From the NCBI GenBank assembly GCA_907163375.1, contig CAJQUW010011593.1, positions 186,001 through 250,000 of the forward strand: 64,000 nt of DNA, written 5' to 3'. Each line of letters opens with the position of its first letter. The first letter of the stretch is position 1. The stretch comes from Prostheceraeus crozeri (taxonomy: Eukaryota > Platyhelminthes > Polycladida > Euryleptidae). Below the pieces are notes generated by a model that did no database searches, was not told the DNA's origin, and saw nothing but the letters and a program-made list of their open reading frames with translations. This document shows, piece after piece, positions 34,001 through 49,400 of this stretch. The translations under genes were made by a program, and so were the position numbers.

Positions 34001-36622
34001 TGAAGTATCGTGACAATGCGGTTATGCTCTCTCATCCACAAGGTGTGTAAGGATGCCAGTCCGATGTTCTCATTTGCTCGCTTATCTCCGGCTAGATAGC
34101 ATGGCACATGAGTGTAGTTGGGGTTTACTTGACACGCCATCATCGTTGTCGGCGTTTTGTATGGCAGGAGTCTCGCATTGCTGGAAGACTGCACTCCTTC
34201 TTTCAGTTTGCCTCCTTCATAATTCGGGTTCCGAATCCATTCCGCCTGTGTGACCGTGCTCCCGTATACCATAGACGCATCGATGTAGCTTGTGATTTCG
34301 TTGACTTGCTGACGGGGACGAGGAGTGCCTTCAAGTAATGAAATTGATCCTGTTCCACAATCGGCAATAGATCGATCAAATGCCATGCATTCGCCAGTGA
34401 CTCTCGTGTCATTCGGAGGAGTAACGATAGGGAAGCATGGAGATCGATTACCGCATGTTGAATTGCATTTCAAAGCATTGAACAGTGCATTGCCGAAGGT
34501 GTGCTTGGTGGTCAAACTGATATCATGATCCAAAAACTGACCCCATTCCATCAGTAATCCGCTGAAAGGAAAAAACGTAGCGATACTTAGATGGCAATCA
34601 ATATTACTAATTATTGAGTAACGATTTCCAACTAGAAGTCTGTGATCTTACAGTAGTAGAGACCTTGTAGACGATTATAACAGCTTCGTAGAATTTCTAC
34701 TCAGTTGTCATGAGCGTCATTTAACAATGCATCCCACTTAAGCGGAACATGGACTAAATAAATAGATAAATAAATGAACCCTGTTAGGCACTGAGCCTTT
34801 CTTCCATGTGGCCGAGTTGTTATTTATCCCACTGTCATTCTCTTTGTGCTGAGTGTTTAGCAAGAATGCAGAGTGTTCTTGGATTTTGCAAATTACATGC
34901 ATGTTGATTCAAAAATGCAAACCAGTCATCAACTCCCGAGAGGAGAAGACTGCAAAATATTCCCGTCTCTGTGACTAACTGATCTTCTAGTACTCATCGT
35001 ATTTTAGCCACACATTTAAGATTTGTGAATATACTCGTATTTTAGAAATCCTTCATGTAAGTCCTTCTCATCCCCGACGCTGACTGAGACAGTCGAAATA
35101 ATGAATGCACTACACAAACTAACACGCAGCTCTCGGCTTTTCAAAATCGATCTAAAAAATGCTGCTTAAACAACGTGTGAATGAAATTGGACTTGACTCA
35201 CTTGAAATCATTTCTTCGTGGAATAGAAGACGCTGAGAGAAGGCGAGATGAGACCAATCGAGCACTAGGCTTCGTGTATCCTCCATATGTTTTGGTAGCC
35301 TGCCATCCAATAGGATTATCTACTCCATCTTCGTACTGCGATTTCAGGCGGCGTAAAAGGGGCGTTAAAGACGCACCCTGTCTTGGCTTTTTAAGATTGT
35401 TGCATGTCCCATCGATAGAGCGAAATCTGCCGTTGAAACATTTTCTCTGGCTGCAATCGATGGCTGTCTGGGCAGGGCAGCCTGATAATCGAACAACCGT
35501 GCTCTTCTGGGCGGTGCTTAGCAAGTTAGTGATGTAAGTATTCTTCGCCTGTCCGGTGTATTGTTGTTTTATATCTTCGACAGCTCGATCGTAGATAATT
35601 CCAATCCTTGCTTTTTGAAATACACTTGCAGGGCTAGAAGAGCCGAGGACCGCAGCTGCTTCGGTATTCGCATTCTCAACGATTCGAATAAACGCTGCGG
35701 CATTGCTTGATGATGCAGATGAACTTGTCGTACTGATAACTGCAGGACTCTCTACTTTTCCTAAGCTATTCACGGCCAAGCATTTATAGGTACCAGCATC
35801 GGAACTTTGAATACTCGAGAAATGGAGAGTTGTTCCATCTTCGCTCGGTACAATTCGTCCATCAGAACCGGTTATTAGCTGACTTTCTTTGTACCAAGCA
35901 ACAGTAGGCGTAGGCTTTCCCTGTACCATGCAAAAAAGCTTTGCGGAAGTCCCTAGCATGAATGCTTGACTTTCAGGAGAGGTTTCCATGAATGGTTTCT
36001 GATTCGGACATTGTGAATCGATGAACGAGGCATTGAGAGTCTTGATCTGCTGTCCAGAGAGACTGCTTGGATACGTGCATGTTGCAGGGTACGATGCATC
36101 TTCAATCACATCTAACAAGGTCTGCATGCTGAGGATGTCACATGAGCATACAACCGGATTTCCGTCCATGCGAAGGGAGACAAGAGATGGAAGATATTTC
36201 GTCAGCAGTTCTGCCTGTGGATTGTTGACATTATTGGAATGAATGTCAAGCATGCGTATATTCCCAAGTCTTCTGATCTGAGCGATTGTCAAACTTTGAA
36301 TGTAGTTATTGTCCAGGTGGATAGAATAGAGCCGTGAATTGCTCAAGAATGCATCATCCGGAAGTCGTGCTAAATAATTATTGGATAGAGAAAGCTCTCG
36401 GAGATTAGAAAGTGAGTAAAATGGCATTGGATCAATATATGAGATTTGGTTGCGTGAAAGATTCAATGTTCGAACCCATTCCGGAATGCCCCAAGGAACT
36501 GATTTCAAATTCCGATTGCTGCAGTCGACCGTGGAGGCAGCCTCATTGCATTGGCACTGTTGTGGACATGACTGTGCCGCCACAGTCAGAGGGACCAGAA
36601 TGAAAAGTATGACCTGTAACAT
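31064..36622 (-). CDS. Peroxidasin-like secreted haem peroxidase (LRR-Ig-peroxidase), three coding exons
   Basis: The coding exons are 36622-35202, 34561-33622 and 31672-31064, with introns of about 640 and 1949 bp. Donors are GTGAGT in both cases, acceptors are TTTCCTTTCAG and TTTCTTTCAG, and the phases (2, then 0) fit exactly, giving 989 aa. The start MLQVILF begins a signal peptide (~1-17). Then come a cysteine-capped LRR block (~19-205; CPQQCQC cap, C-terminal cap VVCSCD), one Ig domain (~210-300; FCMV..KP.P.VAW..DAGTYKC), and the peroxidase domain from about 390. Catalytic features: WGQFLDHD with haem-linking Asp485 and distal His486, REHNR (Arg651, Glu652), proximal His733 in FRFGH, and NTQRGRDHG. 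Peroxidasins crosslink basement-membrane collagen IV through sulfilimine bonds. Vertebrate ones have four Ig domains and a VWC domain; here only one Ig is present and no VWC. A splice acceptor (TTCATTGCAG) at 36627, 4 bases before the ATG, suggests a non-coding first exon. Confidence 0.93.
31673..33621 (-). other. Intron 2 of the peroxidasin-like gene
   Basis: Bounded by GTGAGT at 33621 and CTTTCAG at 31673, phase 0. AT-rich, with no internal gene or clear repeat. Confidence 0.85.
34562..35201 (-). other. Intron 1 of the peroxidasin-like gene
   Basis: Bounded by GTGAGT at 35201 and CCTTTCAG at 34562. It splits a codon after its second base, restoring Asn474 just before the GLLMEWGQFLDHD motif. 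Confidence 0.85.
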
Positions 36623-36725
36623 CGACCTGCAATGAAGAGGATAAAATTCATTCATCTGATGATCTCTCGTGCTAACTTGTACGAATGACAATGACAAGAG
36701 CTGTACGTCACTGGCTCAGTACTTA

Positions 36726-36905
36726 TTGAGAGACTTGGGAGATGGGACAGTGAATCGTACGACGAAAATGTGCGTCATTGCGCAACAGTCATTAGAAGAT
36801 TGGACAATGAATCGCGTGACAGGAAGTGTTCGTCATTGCGCAAGTTATTGAGAGAATGGGAAGATGGGCAATGAATCGCCTGACGTTAACTGCTCGTCAT
36901 CATCA
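36726..36905. repeat. Three imperfect ~58-bp tandem repeats upstream of the peroxidasin-like gene
   Basis: Each unit holds a TTGAGAGA or TTAGAAGA start, a GGACAATGAATCG-like core and GTTCGTCATTGCGCAA-like sequence. Units begin near 36726, 36786 and 36843. They lie about 100-280 bp upstream of the start codon, where promoter or 5' leader sequence is expected. Confidence 0.8.
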
Positions 36906-39900
36906 GTAAGACGGAGAAGCTTTTCAGCAAAGTGATTTTTCGCATAACAAGCAATATTTATTGGATTTAGTAGGCTGACATGGACAGAATATTAATTTAA
37001 ATCATTATAAGGCTTCGGGGGGGGGAAGGTTTCAACCTAAAGCGATGTTTATGACTATTCCTTTTATGAATGTATGTGGTTATTCCCTTTTCCTTTCTGC
37101 GATAAAACCAAGTCTTTATCAGGCCTATTACTAAGTGTCATTATCATTATCAGTGTCATATATATTATATTTGAATAAACCTTGCGTCATCGAATATCAG
37201 TTATAGGGTGAACAAGATGCACGGTCTCAATTAAAAAACATTTCATATCAGAGCATTCAATGCAAGCATAATATTAAGAAATAAAGCACTTTCACATCAA
37301 AGCCGTGTTTGTCCGGTTTACTCTGACTCCTACAATTGATGATTCTTGATCAACATGTCACAAGATTTCGACCTGTGCTCAAGGTAAAGCACAAGGTTAG
37401 AGACTGTGACCTCCTACACAAGAACTGCATGAAAGTTAAGAAAATTGTAAAGGAACTAGAACCCGATGACGCGTTGTCAAACGAGAGGGGGAAATGACTA
37501 TTTAAAGGACATCTCTGGAATCAGATTTGGTGTTTGCCGCGTCTCAATTGTCATTACTTCCCTCAATTTTCAAGCAACAATTCAAACATGAGAGAAGCTT
37601 GTGCCTTTGTGCGGCTCCGATCAAAAGTACACGATTCGAGGATACTCCGGAGTTTCGAGAAAAATCCTAGGTCCTCGAAAATTTCGTTTTGCTTTTTATT
37701 TTGACACACACACACAGAGAAAGAGAGAAAGAAAGAGAGGGTGAGAGGGCAATTTTACAAATGTACTGCATAAATTTAAAAAGCTGCTCAATTTAACGAA
37801 CAAGCTAAGGAAGGAAATGCATTGATTCAAAAGCTGGTGTAATCAGTATATTCATAAGCACAAACCTTAATGGAAAGTATAAAATGCGCACAATAAATGC
37901 AGGAAGTGCATACTACGAGTAGACACCACAGGGACAGAAAGAGATTGAAGAGACACTTAGAGCGGCAATGAAGCTAATTAAAGGCGTGAGTGATGTTTCT
38001 TCCTTTCAGATAGGAAATGGATCTCGTGAAATATCATAGTTAAACTGACTTTTTATCAGTGTTGATATGAAGAGAAGCTTCTTCACACATAAACGCATAT
38101 TGACTGATCAGCGTCAGAGTCTGCGAACGATTACTGCTGAAAGCAGTCTTTACTTTTTGCATGTCAATGAGTACATATTTTTAAAAAAGCATACTGGCAA
38201 AGTGCCTAAAACTAAAGATATGCAAGATATTTTTCCCGCATCCTAATCATAATGAGCATGCATGAAAAATTTGCTAGAAATATATAGGTTCAAAGTCTGG
38301 AAGGGCAAAAGTGCTCTTTATTTTTATGTTATGCACTCTGCATGAATTCAGCTGCGAAGTTTTGAGCAGTTTCGCCGTGAACAAATTGATTTCTATATTT
38401 GTCATCAATGAATTTACATTTCCATGATGCTGCTTTATCAAAAAGTAACTATGACTTACATGCAAGTAATGCTCATTTTTCACCAGTTATTGATAAATTC
38501 CATCGTACTTGAGAGCATCTAGCTCTGTGTTTCACTCTTTTTCCATGACTTTGCGCTCACACATTCTGACTATGGCAATCGGCAATGAGGCAACGTACTG
38601 CATTAGATCGGCACCTTCGCAGTAATGACTGGCATGTGCGATTTTTCGACAGTTAATTTTTCCAATGAAATAACGTATGTAACATAAATTGTACGTGGCG
38701 TTAGTAGAGGACCAATATTGTACGAAAATATTCATAGGTTTCATATCAATCGCTTCGCTTTTTTTATCTTAACAATAGCAACTGTCAGCTGATAATGACC
38801 TCACAATACGAAAACAACATAGAAAGCCAAAATTCGTGTAGATTCTAGATAAATGTTTCCTAACCACGATAAAGTTTTATCAGATGGCGCATTGTTATAG
38901 CGTCTGAAAACGCTATCTTAGCGTTCTCGTTGCCTTATTAATCAAACTCGGGTCGGGACATTGCGTCGATAGAGAACAGTTCATGCAGGACTTAAGAAAT
39001 GCTTGCGTGTGAAACAAGTAAAAAAAGTATTCGTTCTCACAGTGCGGCATCTGTGATTCATGCAACACATACATTCGTCAGAGAACCTGACGCTATCTGA
39101 TGATCTGACTATCTTCAACAGTTGAAGATAAGTGCATTAACTGCACTTACACGAGAACCCAATGCAATCAAATTAGCAAGGGCTAACCTTAGGCGAAACA
39201 CAATTAATAATGAATTAAATCACAAATCAAACTATTCAGTAAGTAAAACCAATGTGAAAAATAATAAAACACAAATGTAAATGTTGAAAATATTCAAATG
39301 GTAGGTAATGAAAAAAAAGTATTGTGTAAAAAATTAAGCAGAGTGAGAAAAAAATTGATGACTTACTCGAGAACTCCTGCTCGTCTGCCACACTGTGTAG
39401 TAATTGCGGAAATTGCTAATATGTATTGACAAAACTTAATCTGCAGGTCTGGTCGCCCAGATGCTTGCACATGTCAATTGCGTCAGAATGAAATTTAATG
39501 AAAATGAATAAAGGAAAGTAATTTAGAACTTCATGTCGATGTAACCGAAACTGCCGCAGTTAATGTGTATACATGGTCAGAGTATAACAATCCTTGTCAC
39601 ATGTCAAGCATAACAATTTCTCTGAAAGTGACGTGAGACCTGGCAGGCATTAAGTAAATATCTCTGAATATAGAATGCTTCACTAATTTGATACTTCTGT
39701 TGCATGCCGACAAACTCCAACAAAATGGATACACTGCACATCCATGGTATTGAACACGCAAGTCATTTTTTTGGTAAACTGCGCTGTCTCAGTGCTAAGG
39801 AATTAATTTTCATTGATGGAAAGTTGAAAAATTCCTAATCATACTATCGAGCAGTTTAATATTATTTGTACTCTTTAAAGTTCTTGTTGTGAGATTTTAT

Positions 39901-40131
39901 ATTCTTGAATTGAAATGGTCTATAAATTTTCGATGAGTATGAACCAATCAGAGGAGCAACTTTTCATAAATAGATTCAGTAGATTTTGATTGGTTGCTAA
40001 AAACGCATGCGAAAATAGATAGGAATAAACGCGTTTAAGGAGTACCCATACGTGCCGATTGGCGCACCCGCTGACGGAAATAGTTGATTCATGCTTCAAA
40101 TCAATCAACTACAGCAACCAAGGGCACTATG

Positions 40132-40135
<4 letters not shown>
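36906..40135. other. Intergenic, no gene seen
   Basis: AT-rich. Contains a CA/GA-rich microsatellite at about 37703-37748 and a G-run near 37018. No supported coding frame. Confidence 0.6.

Positions 40136-40175
<40 letters not shown>
40136..40175. repeat. (TA)n microsatellite left of mariner
   Basis: A TA tract directly abutting the left mariner end. The matching tract on the right runs 41574-41641. Confidence 0.98.
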
Positions 40176-41641
<1,466 letters not shown>

Positions 41642-41644
<3 letters not shown>

Positions 41645-44460
41645 GTAAATCCATTTTATATGACAAAATTATGGGCAATTTTTGTCTTTTTTACTTTGCA
41701 ACTTCGTTTTCTTTGAAAATTTGCATGCATTTATATAGTCAATTTTTCATGCTGAACTCAAAAATCACAGGGGCGACCAGATCAAATGAGTATTGTATTC
41801 TAGCCGAAAATTTTGTGGTCTCGGGTGGCCTTGGCCGGCAGTTTTACAAGATTTTGAACATGACAACTAATGTCACATCAAAATAATTTCGCATGCATGA
41901 TCATGCTATGGCTCTTTATAATTCCGTGAGTTTTTATGAGATCCAGATAAAAATATATTTTCAGCAATAAATAAAGTTTTGAGACAAATCAAAAAAGTCT
42001 GGTCGAAAGAACACATAATATTTTTGAAAATTCACAAATGCTCAATTGTGATGATCTATAGCTACACGTAATTGTTTCCTTTTGGTACAACAGCTAGACA
42101 CACAAATAATTTATTTTGTCGCATGAAGAAAATATTTGCACAATTTCTAAGTCGAGAAATGTGCATCGGTCATAAGCAACTTTTAGGGATCAAGGTAAAT
42201 GCAATCCTGAACAGTCTTTCAGTCTTCGAACCCTTTCATCTGGCCCATAACTTTATTTGTATCATTTTAGATCACAACGAAATTTCACTCCGAAGATGAT
42301 TTCGAAGCAACTTGTTTGGTAATTTCTCTGCAATAAGCAAAAATTTCCAAGAATAAAACTTTGTCAGATTGATTTGGATCTATTATGAACGAAAAGAGGT
42401 GACCCTTAGGATAAAGATGAAAAAAATTATGAAAATCAGTTCAGAACTAAGAATTTTGCAGATGAAAGACACGTTTTTGACAAACGTTTTTATATAATAT
42501 GGATTAACCCACATGCGTTTGACAGGCAAACACAAGACAGCTTCATTTTTTTCATTGGCTTTTCTAAAATAAGGTCAATTGTTTTAATTTCATGAATTTG
42601 CAAATCATCTGCAACATCAAGGCTTAAGTCTCTATAATGTTCTGAAAAGCAATGTTAGTAAATATTCACAATATTTTTAGTTAGCATGTAAAGTGCCTGT
42701 GTTGGATATTGATATCATCTACACGAAACTCACATTCCTTTAGCTGTCGATAAAGTGGTAAACAAAGCATTGCTAAGATGACCGCAAGAGTTCCTACTCA
42801 ATTCAAACTTGAAGGTATTTAGTAAACCCACCGCCCTCTTCCGGATTAGCGTCGGGACCGTGGTTCTACACCTCAATGTCTATCTTGAAATTTATGTTGT
42901 CTAAGTTTAGCATCTTAACTCACGTTCGCGTTTCAAGTTGACGTCCTGGAAGACAGTAAAATAGAAATTTTCATCTGTCTTTGATTCCGTATATATATAT
43001 ATATATATATACAGTTCTGAACAATGCCATCCACTACCTTGACGGCAGGGTGCGCGCCATTGTTTTTTATATTCCACGCTCTATTGATGTCGAATTATTC
43101 CTCGCCCTAAAGCAGATTATTTCGGCTCCTTAATCAGATGTTGTCCTCAGCGGACCTTAAATTTTCATTGACGCAAGCTTCGTTTCAAGAAATAATGATT
43201 TGCATGTTTTTGAATTAAGAAATGACAAGTGAGCATCATTTTCAACAGGACAATTATTATTACATTTTAATTGAAGACTGAACTTTGGAATTGGGTAAAC
43301 TTGGATAGCCTTAACATTCCACCACTTGCATTTTTATGTGGTGTTGGACATGTCCCGATCTGATGTCCGTTGATATTGTGATTGATTCTGTGTTATTTTG
43401 CGTGACTTTAGTTGACATTGACTTTGTTTGTCTGTTCTATCTGAAGTTACATGTGTTTCTCTTTAAATCTCAATTGCCTACTGTTGTCCACGCAAGAAAT
43501 ATAATAAAAAACAGCTGTTCGACAATCAAAGTCGATTTTACCATTTCAAATCCGAACGGTAGAACATACGACGGGAAGCTAGAAGCCCCTTGCATCTTGA
43601 CCGGGCCTCAAGTCGCTGCTACCTCAATATACGGTGTTCCTTACAGATATGATGGATACCGGGCATACATGTATGTGTGGAATACTTTCGTATATAAAGT
43701 ATGTATTTCGTGAATGCAGTTTGACAGATTTGTGTATTCAAGGACGGTTCCTGACAAGTGATTCGGAGTGCAAGACATTCAAACAGTTATCGTCAGATGC
43801 TATCATGACTGACAAACTATCAATGTTGCAGTGGAAACTACATTCTAATCTGTGGTCGCATGATTACCTTGTCTGGTGTTCTCTAATCGTTATTCCCAAG
43901 TGGTGTATAGTCTTACCTAAAAAGTGAAGTGTACTCAACCCTATATTTCAATAGATAAACAAGACAGCCTAAGATGGATAATGGAGTAGACAATTTTAAC
44001 CTCTTCAGCCCAGATGACGTGCGGTGCACGTCATGCAAGCACTTGCGTAAGTGTTCGGCTAGCAGCTGGCAACACTGTCCTACCCATCGCATGATATGCA
44101 GATTATGCACTGCGCGTCATCGCTGTATTATATCCCCATTGTTCACTCAGCATTAGGGGAGTTACAGTTATGAGCGAGTAACGACCACTGTCGGTCATGG
44201 AAGGTTGGAATGGCTATGAAGGTCAAAAGGTCAAATTGATACAGTAAACTAATTTTCTGATGCTATATAATTATAGTTAACTTTTGAGGTTCATACTGCT
44301 TTTTATTGACTAGCTATGGCGTGATATAATTTTATATCTACCATAGCTAGTCGATAAATACAGTATAGACTGTACATATTTTTAGCTGCAGCTAATCTAT
44401 TCTTGGGGAGACGACACAAACGAAAATGAGATTCACTATGAAAATAGGTCATTAATGGTA
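41642..44460. other. Intergenic, no gene seen
   Basis: AT-rich with a short TA tract near 42990-43011. The frame at 43336-43713 has no recognisable motif and is not called. Confidence 0.5.
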
Positions 44461-44469
44461 GGGCTTCTT

Positions 44470-46470
44470 TTCTTTAGAATGGGGTGTATTCTAGCAATTT
44501 TGAGCTCATCCGGGAATCTTCTCTGAACAATAGATGCGTTCACAATGAGAAATCGGAGCATTCAAAATACTGGCACCAATACGCAGTAGACGAGGAGGAA
44601 TTTCATCCGGACCGGCTGACTTATCTAATCTCAATGAATTTATTACATCAAAGACATCACGATCAGAAATAGTAAAGCTCCATTCATCTATAATGTCATT
44701 CGTAAGACCGTCATCAGCCGTGTTGTTGAAATTACTCTGGAAAACTGAAGTGAATTTTCGAATAATTAAATTTTTGAATACCCCTTCCCTTTTATGCCAC
44801 GAACCTCATTCACCACAGACCAGCAGTCTTTTGACGATTTGGAATGCTTTTCAGCCCATTTAATTTTCGCTTTAATAATTTTAGCCTTTAAGCGCTCTTT
44901 GTAATGTTCAAAAAGAGACCAATTTTTATCACGAAATGCGCTCCATCGTTTGTTGATCAGGGACTTTAATAAGGGAGTAATCCAGGGTTTGTCTTTCTTT
45001 GTAAATGTTACAAAATTACGTGGAAAACATTTATCTGCAGAAAATAAGACTTACTGAAACATATGTATCATATCATTTACGGAGCAGCAACTTTCTAAAT
45101 CATCATAGTCCATTGTTGACAGAAGAGAGAAAAATTTCTGAATATTTGACTGTCTATAGTCCCAAACTTCTACAATGCGCTGAGAATTGTGTGATTCGCT
45201 GGGGTCCTTTGAATCCAAAATTACAGAGTTATGATCCGACCTGCTTAAAGGTGGACCAATACACGCTGTCTGCTCATAAAGAATTCTCAGCTGATCATCT
45301 ATCTAAATATGGTCAAGAATATTCTTTGACCTGGTGGGAAAACTGACTATATTGACAAGATTAAGATCATCAGAAAACACATCAGTTATGTCAAAATCAT
45401 TAAAGTCTCCACAAATCATCAGATGAGCATCAACATTATTGGCAAGCACATGATCAAGTTCGTGTGGGAAGAAAAGAGAAATTGCCTCACGCTCAGCACA
45501 GGCACGAAGTTTAGGTCGAACGTAGGCCAGTATAAAGGCATTTATGTTTAGGATATAAGCTGCAGTGAATCCAATCACACGCATCGCCTCCTTTATGACT
45601 TGTACGATCATCACGAAAAAAAGATATAATTGTCCATTTTACAAGCAAAATCATCAATATCGGAGCTCAACTACGACTCAGTGATGAGTATACTACGTGG
45701 GGTTTCAGCAGCGATACAGTCAAAGCTACCTCATCAAGCTTATTTACCACAGATCTGGCATTAGCAAGGAAAACGTTTGGCGCTTTCGTTTTTCTTGAAG
45801 GCAGATTGGAGTTTGTGGTATGACAATAAGAATTATTAGATAAAATCTTCATCGAAAATTCCTGATATCAGACTGCAGATTTATTCGATCTTTGTAGATG
45901 ACCACATCTTCTCCGTTTTCACGTCTGCGCTTAGGTTCCTGTCGCTGAGCTTTAGATGTTGCTTGATGAGCACGAGTAAGGTCATTACTTATGTAAACAT
46001 TCTTGAAATTAGAAGAATGTCGTAGCTGTCTACCCCTTCTAAGGATCTCCTGTTGTCTTTGAAAGTCTTGGATGAAGGCTTTATAGGACGTGGACCCATG
46101 TCAGGCCGAGGTTGACCAATACGTTTGACATCAACAACATCCATAGTCGAAAGTTGTAGTTCTTCCAAGATATCGCACACCTTTTTACGATCCTGATCTT
46201 GTCTCTTATCAAAAGTACCATCACTAGCTTCTGCATTACCCCGCAGAAAAAGATAATTCATTATTTCAAGTCTTTGGTCCATTTCATCAGGAAAAATCTG
46301 CTCTTCGGATTTATTCAGTTTGTGATAAATATTGACAATTTCATTCTTAACGGACTCATACCCACTTTGAATGGTCATCATACAACTTTCAATGTCACTA
46401 ATTTTACTTTTAAGAGTTTCAAACTCAACTTTCATAGCATTCAAGTCATGTTTGATAGCCATGACAATGT
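44470..46470 (-). mobile_element. CR1/L2-like LINE, degraded, 3' end missing
   Basis: Read on the minus strand, the order is: an ORF1-like coiled-coil protein at 46462-45989 (FETLKSKISDIESCMM, then LEIMNYLFLRGNAE and a VKRIGQPRPDMGPRPI segment); an AP-endonuclease start near 45780 (NARSVVNKLDEVALTVS); the endonuclease core near 45430-45390 (LMICGDFNDFDITD); and RT fingers near 44630 (SAGPDEIPPRLLRI). The sequence loses similarity near 44460, before the RT catalytic core. The frames are interrupted several times, so this is an old copy. Confidence 0.8.
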
Positions 46471-49400
46471 TATGTAAAACGCATCAGTCAGAAACCTCGG
46501 ACTTCGATCTTCAACAAAGGTGAATACGAAGCGGATGACGAAATATTTCGTAAAATCGACGTCAGAAGCACGTGACAAAATAATCAATAATTGTTGACCC
46601 CATTGACAGGGGTTGTGTATGCAAGCGACTTCTGAACAGCTGACAATACCAGCCGTGCTCACAACATGCAGACAAGCAAGACGAAAGAGCCTCACAATTC
46701 GTAGAATCACGTATAAATCCGTGCGTGTTATTGAATAATAGCCGCGATTCCAAAAATAGATCACGACAAAGGCAATTCCAGCGCTATGGTGTGACTGCAG
46801 CAACTATCCGAGGCAGGAGAGAAAATCACAGATCAAACGACCGTGAACCGAAAGTCCACAATATCCTTAAATCCGTTAATACAATCCTGTCAATAACACA
46901 TGGAAACAGACAAAGATGCAAGGAATCCAACGGTACCAAATTTGACCAATTAAAGGCAATTAGAATGCCAAAACTCGATAAGTCACAAAGAGCTAGACAT
47001 CTTTCTTACTCATCCACACAGAGCTAGAATTATTTTATTATGTGGCATGTGAATCGGACATTGACGACACTCATTGATGGCTGTGGATCTTGTAAAAGCG
47101 CTTTGTGAACGTAGTTAATGTAAGTGCAACCCCAAAGGTGGAGAATAGAGTTGGAACCCGGCCGGGCCTGAGAGCGCACGCCACTCCACTGAAGACACTT
47201 ACCGAGTTCACAGTTTCGGAGATTCAGAGTCGCTAAACAGTATCAAACAGTGTCAAGCCTGTGTCTATATCAACTGCCGTAGGTTAGACATTGAATCGTC
47301 TTAGTGAGTGTCAGGTTCACTGTTCGATCTATTCACAGAAATGTATATTCTTTCGTAATACCTGTCCGTTTCCTAACGTGGGATTGGCAATCCTAGAAAA
47401 TATTCTTGCAGTTTTCCTTCGGTCCATGATTTGACCTGTTGCAATCCATTGTTTCCATTGGAGTGTTTATTTCCGATCCAACGCAATACATTGTTTAAGG
47501 TAGAGCATGTCGCAATACCATTCGAATTATCTGACAGATGTCGCATATTTAGTGCGCCTGCGACTCCTTGAACCGTCTGCGCTTCTCGACCAAATGAATA
47601 TAAAGTTCAAGTTTAATTATGCGCTTTGATGATTCTCATGGTCAACTTTTCATTCAATTTTCTAACTAGTGTAAATTTATATATTGATCTATAAACCCTA
47701 TTTAGTTTATAGAATTGATTTTTATTCATTATCATTTATAATGTTATCACATCTTCTTTATGAATTATGTTTTTTACATCCAGTGTGGCAGGGGCAATCT
47801 GAATTATTATTATTACTAATTTCTTACGATATCTTTCTCAATTTCATTTATTATCTCATAATATGCGCGCATAAATGATCTGTTAAAGCAGTGGAAAGTC
47901 ACATGCGAAAGCATGCCGAAATGCACAAAACAATAAATGGCAATGACAAGGTAAGCATTAGATTAGGGAAAGATGTCATGTCACCCACCTTGTTATTTAA
48001 TCATTTCGCAAAAGTAGCAGAATCCTTTGATTCCGTTATCAAAAATTATCCCATTATTTAAAATTGTGTAAGGACGATTAGATATTCGCAACATGAGGCT
48101 CATAGAAAATGATTTGTGTAGAGGTAATTAGTTGGATCAGAAGTTTAATAACATGTCAATCTGCGTGTCCTTTCGAAACACACTGTCTTCTACTGCACAT
48201 ATTCGACATGTCTAGGTAAAAAAATAGTAGTCTCCAATATCAGAAATGAATTCTAAGTGCGTATGACATTAATTAAGAATTTGTATAGGCTATGCGGATA
48301 GCGAGTTGCTCATAAAAAACGAACCACCTTTCTTTAATCTCTCGGTTCGCGTGCCCTCCAATCCTGTCTGGGATAAACGATTCATATATCACATAAAAGT
48401 TACTGCTCCAAAGTTCAGTTTGAGACACAATTCAAGTTCATATTTGCCAAATAGTGGTGACTAGGTCAAAAAGAAAAAAAATCGGGTTTCACTTCTTTGC
48501 AATTTTTATCAAAACGACAGCTTCAGTATATTATTCGATCCACAGAATATGATGCTCTGTTGAATCTTTCAATAAGCTTTCTTATGGCATGCAGAGGTAC
48601 GGAATTAGTCAAAGCATCATGAGGAAGTTTCATTTTGAAATTTTCGTAAAATTCATTCAATTTTCCTTATGATGGTGTGATGTGATCTGCCTAACTTATT
48701 TAATTCACTTAGTGCTTGAATTGTCTCCTTGCGAGTAATCTAATTATCTCTGTCGCTATGGTCGCAACATCATGCAAGCTACTGTATCGATTTTACAAAT
48801 TTGTCATATACCGATATCATGTGACAAATTGATAACCATATTGATATCAATTCATCAATAGAGTTGTTTATGTCGCTGTGTACTTTTGCATGTGCCGAAT
48901 TATTAAGCGAGTAATAGAAGTTTGATCATGGTTATCACTGACCCAGTGGAAAAAATTCCGCCGGCCCATTATCATCCATCTGATGTTGGCCTGGTAAGCA
49001 AAGTGGCCCAGCGCATTTGTATCGGCCCAACATGAGTTACCAACACTCACCCAATACGCGCCCAATACACGCCAACGCTACCCGACACCGATCAAAATTT
49101 TGTTTTATATACTACTGGTTAATTCGTCATGCCCTTTCTGTATTATAGCAAAAAGAATATCATAAGTTTGATATCACTATGGAACCTCTTACTTCTCCTT
49201 CCACCTCTTCCTCACTTTCTTATCACCCATGAAACAAGAGCGGAACAACGAGAACAACTGTACTTCACTTCAATGTTTATTATAGTATGCTTCATACAGC
49301 AGAGGAATTACCACAGGCGCCTCCTGTTCTTTCTTCCACAGTTCAGGTCATTCGCGTAAAGTAAATGGGATTTTTCATCTCTGCTTTCTCGACGTTCTCA

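Noticed and set aside
43336-43927. A 125-aa frame as a possible gene
   Set aside because: No motif, no splice or promoter support, and overlapping frames nearby.
47141-47240. CpG-island-like promoter near 47155-47195
   Set aside because: Too short, and no gene starts beside it.
48949-49090. Possible MITE with TGGGCC repeats
   Set aside because: No terminal inverted repeats or target duplication could be defined.
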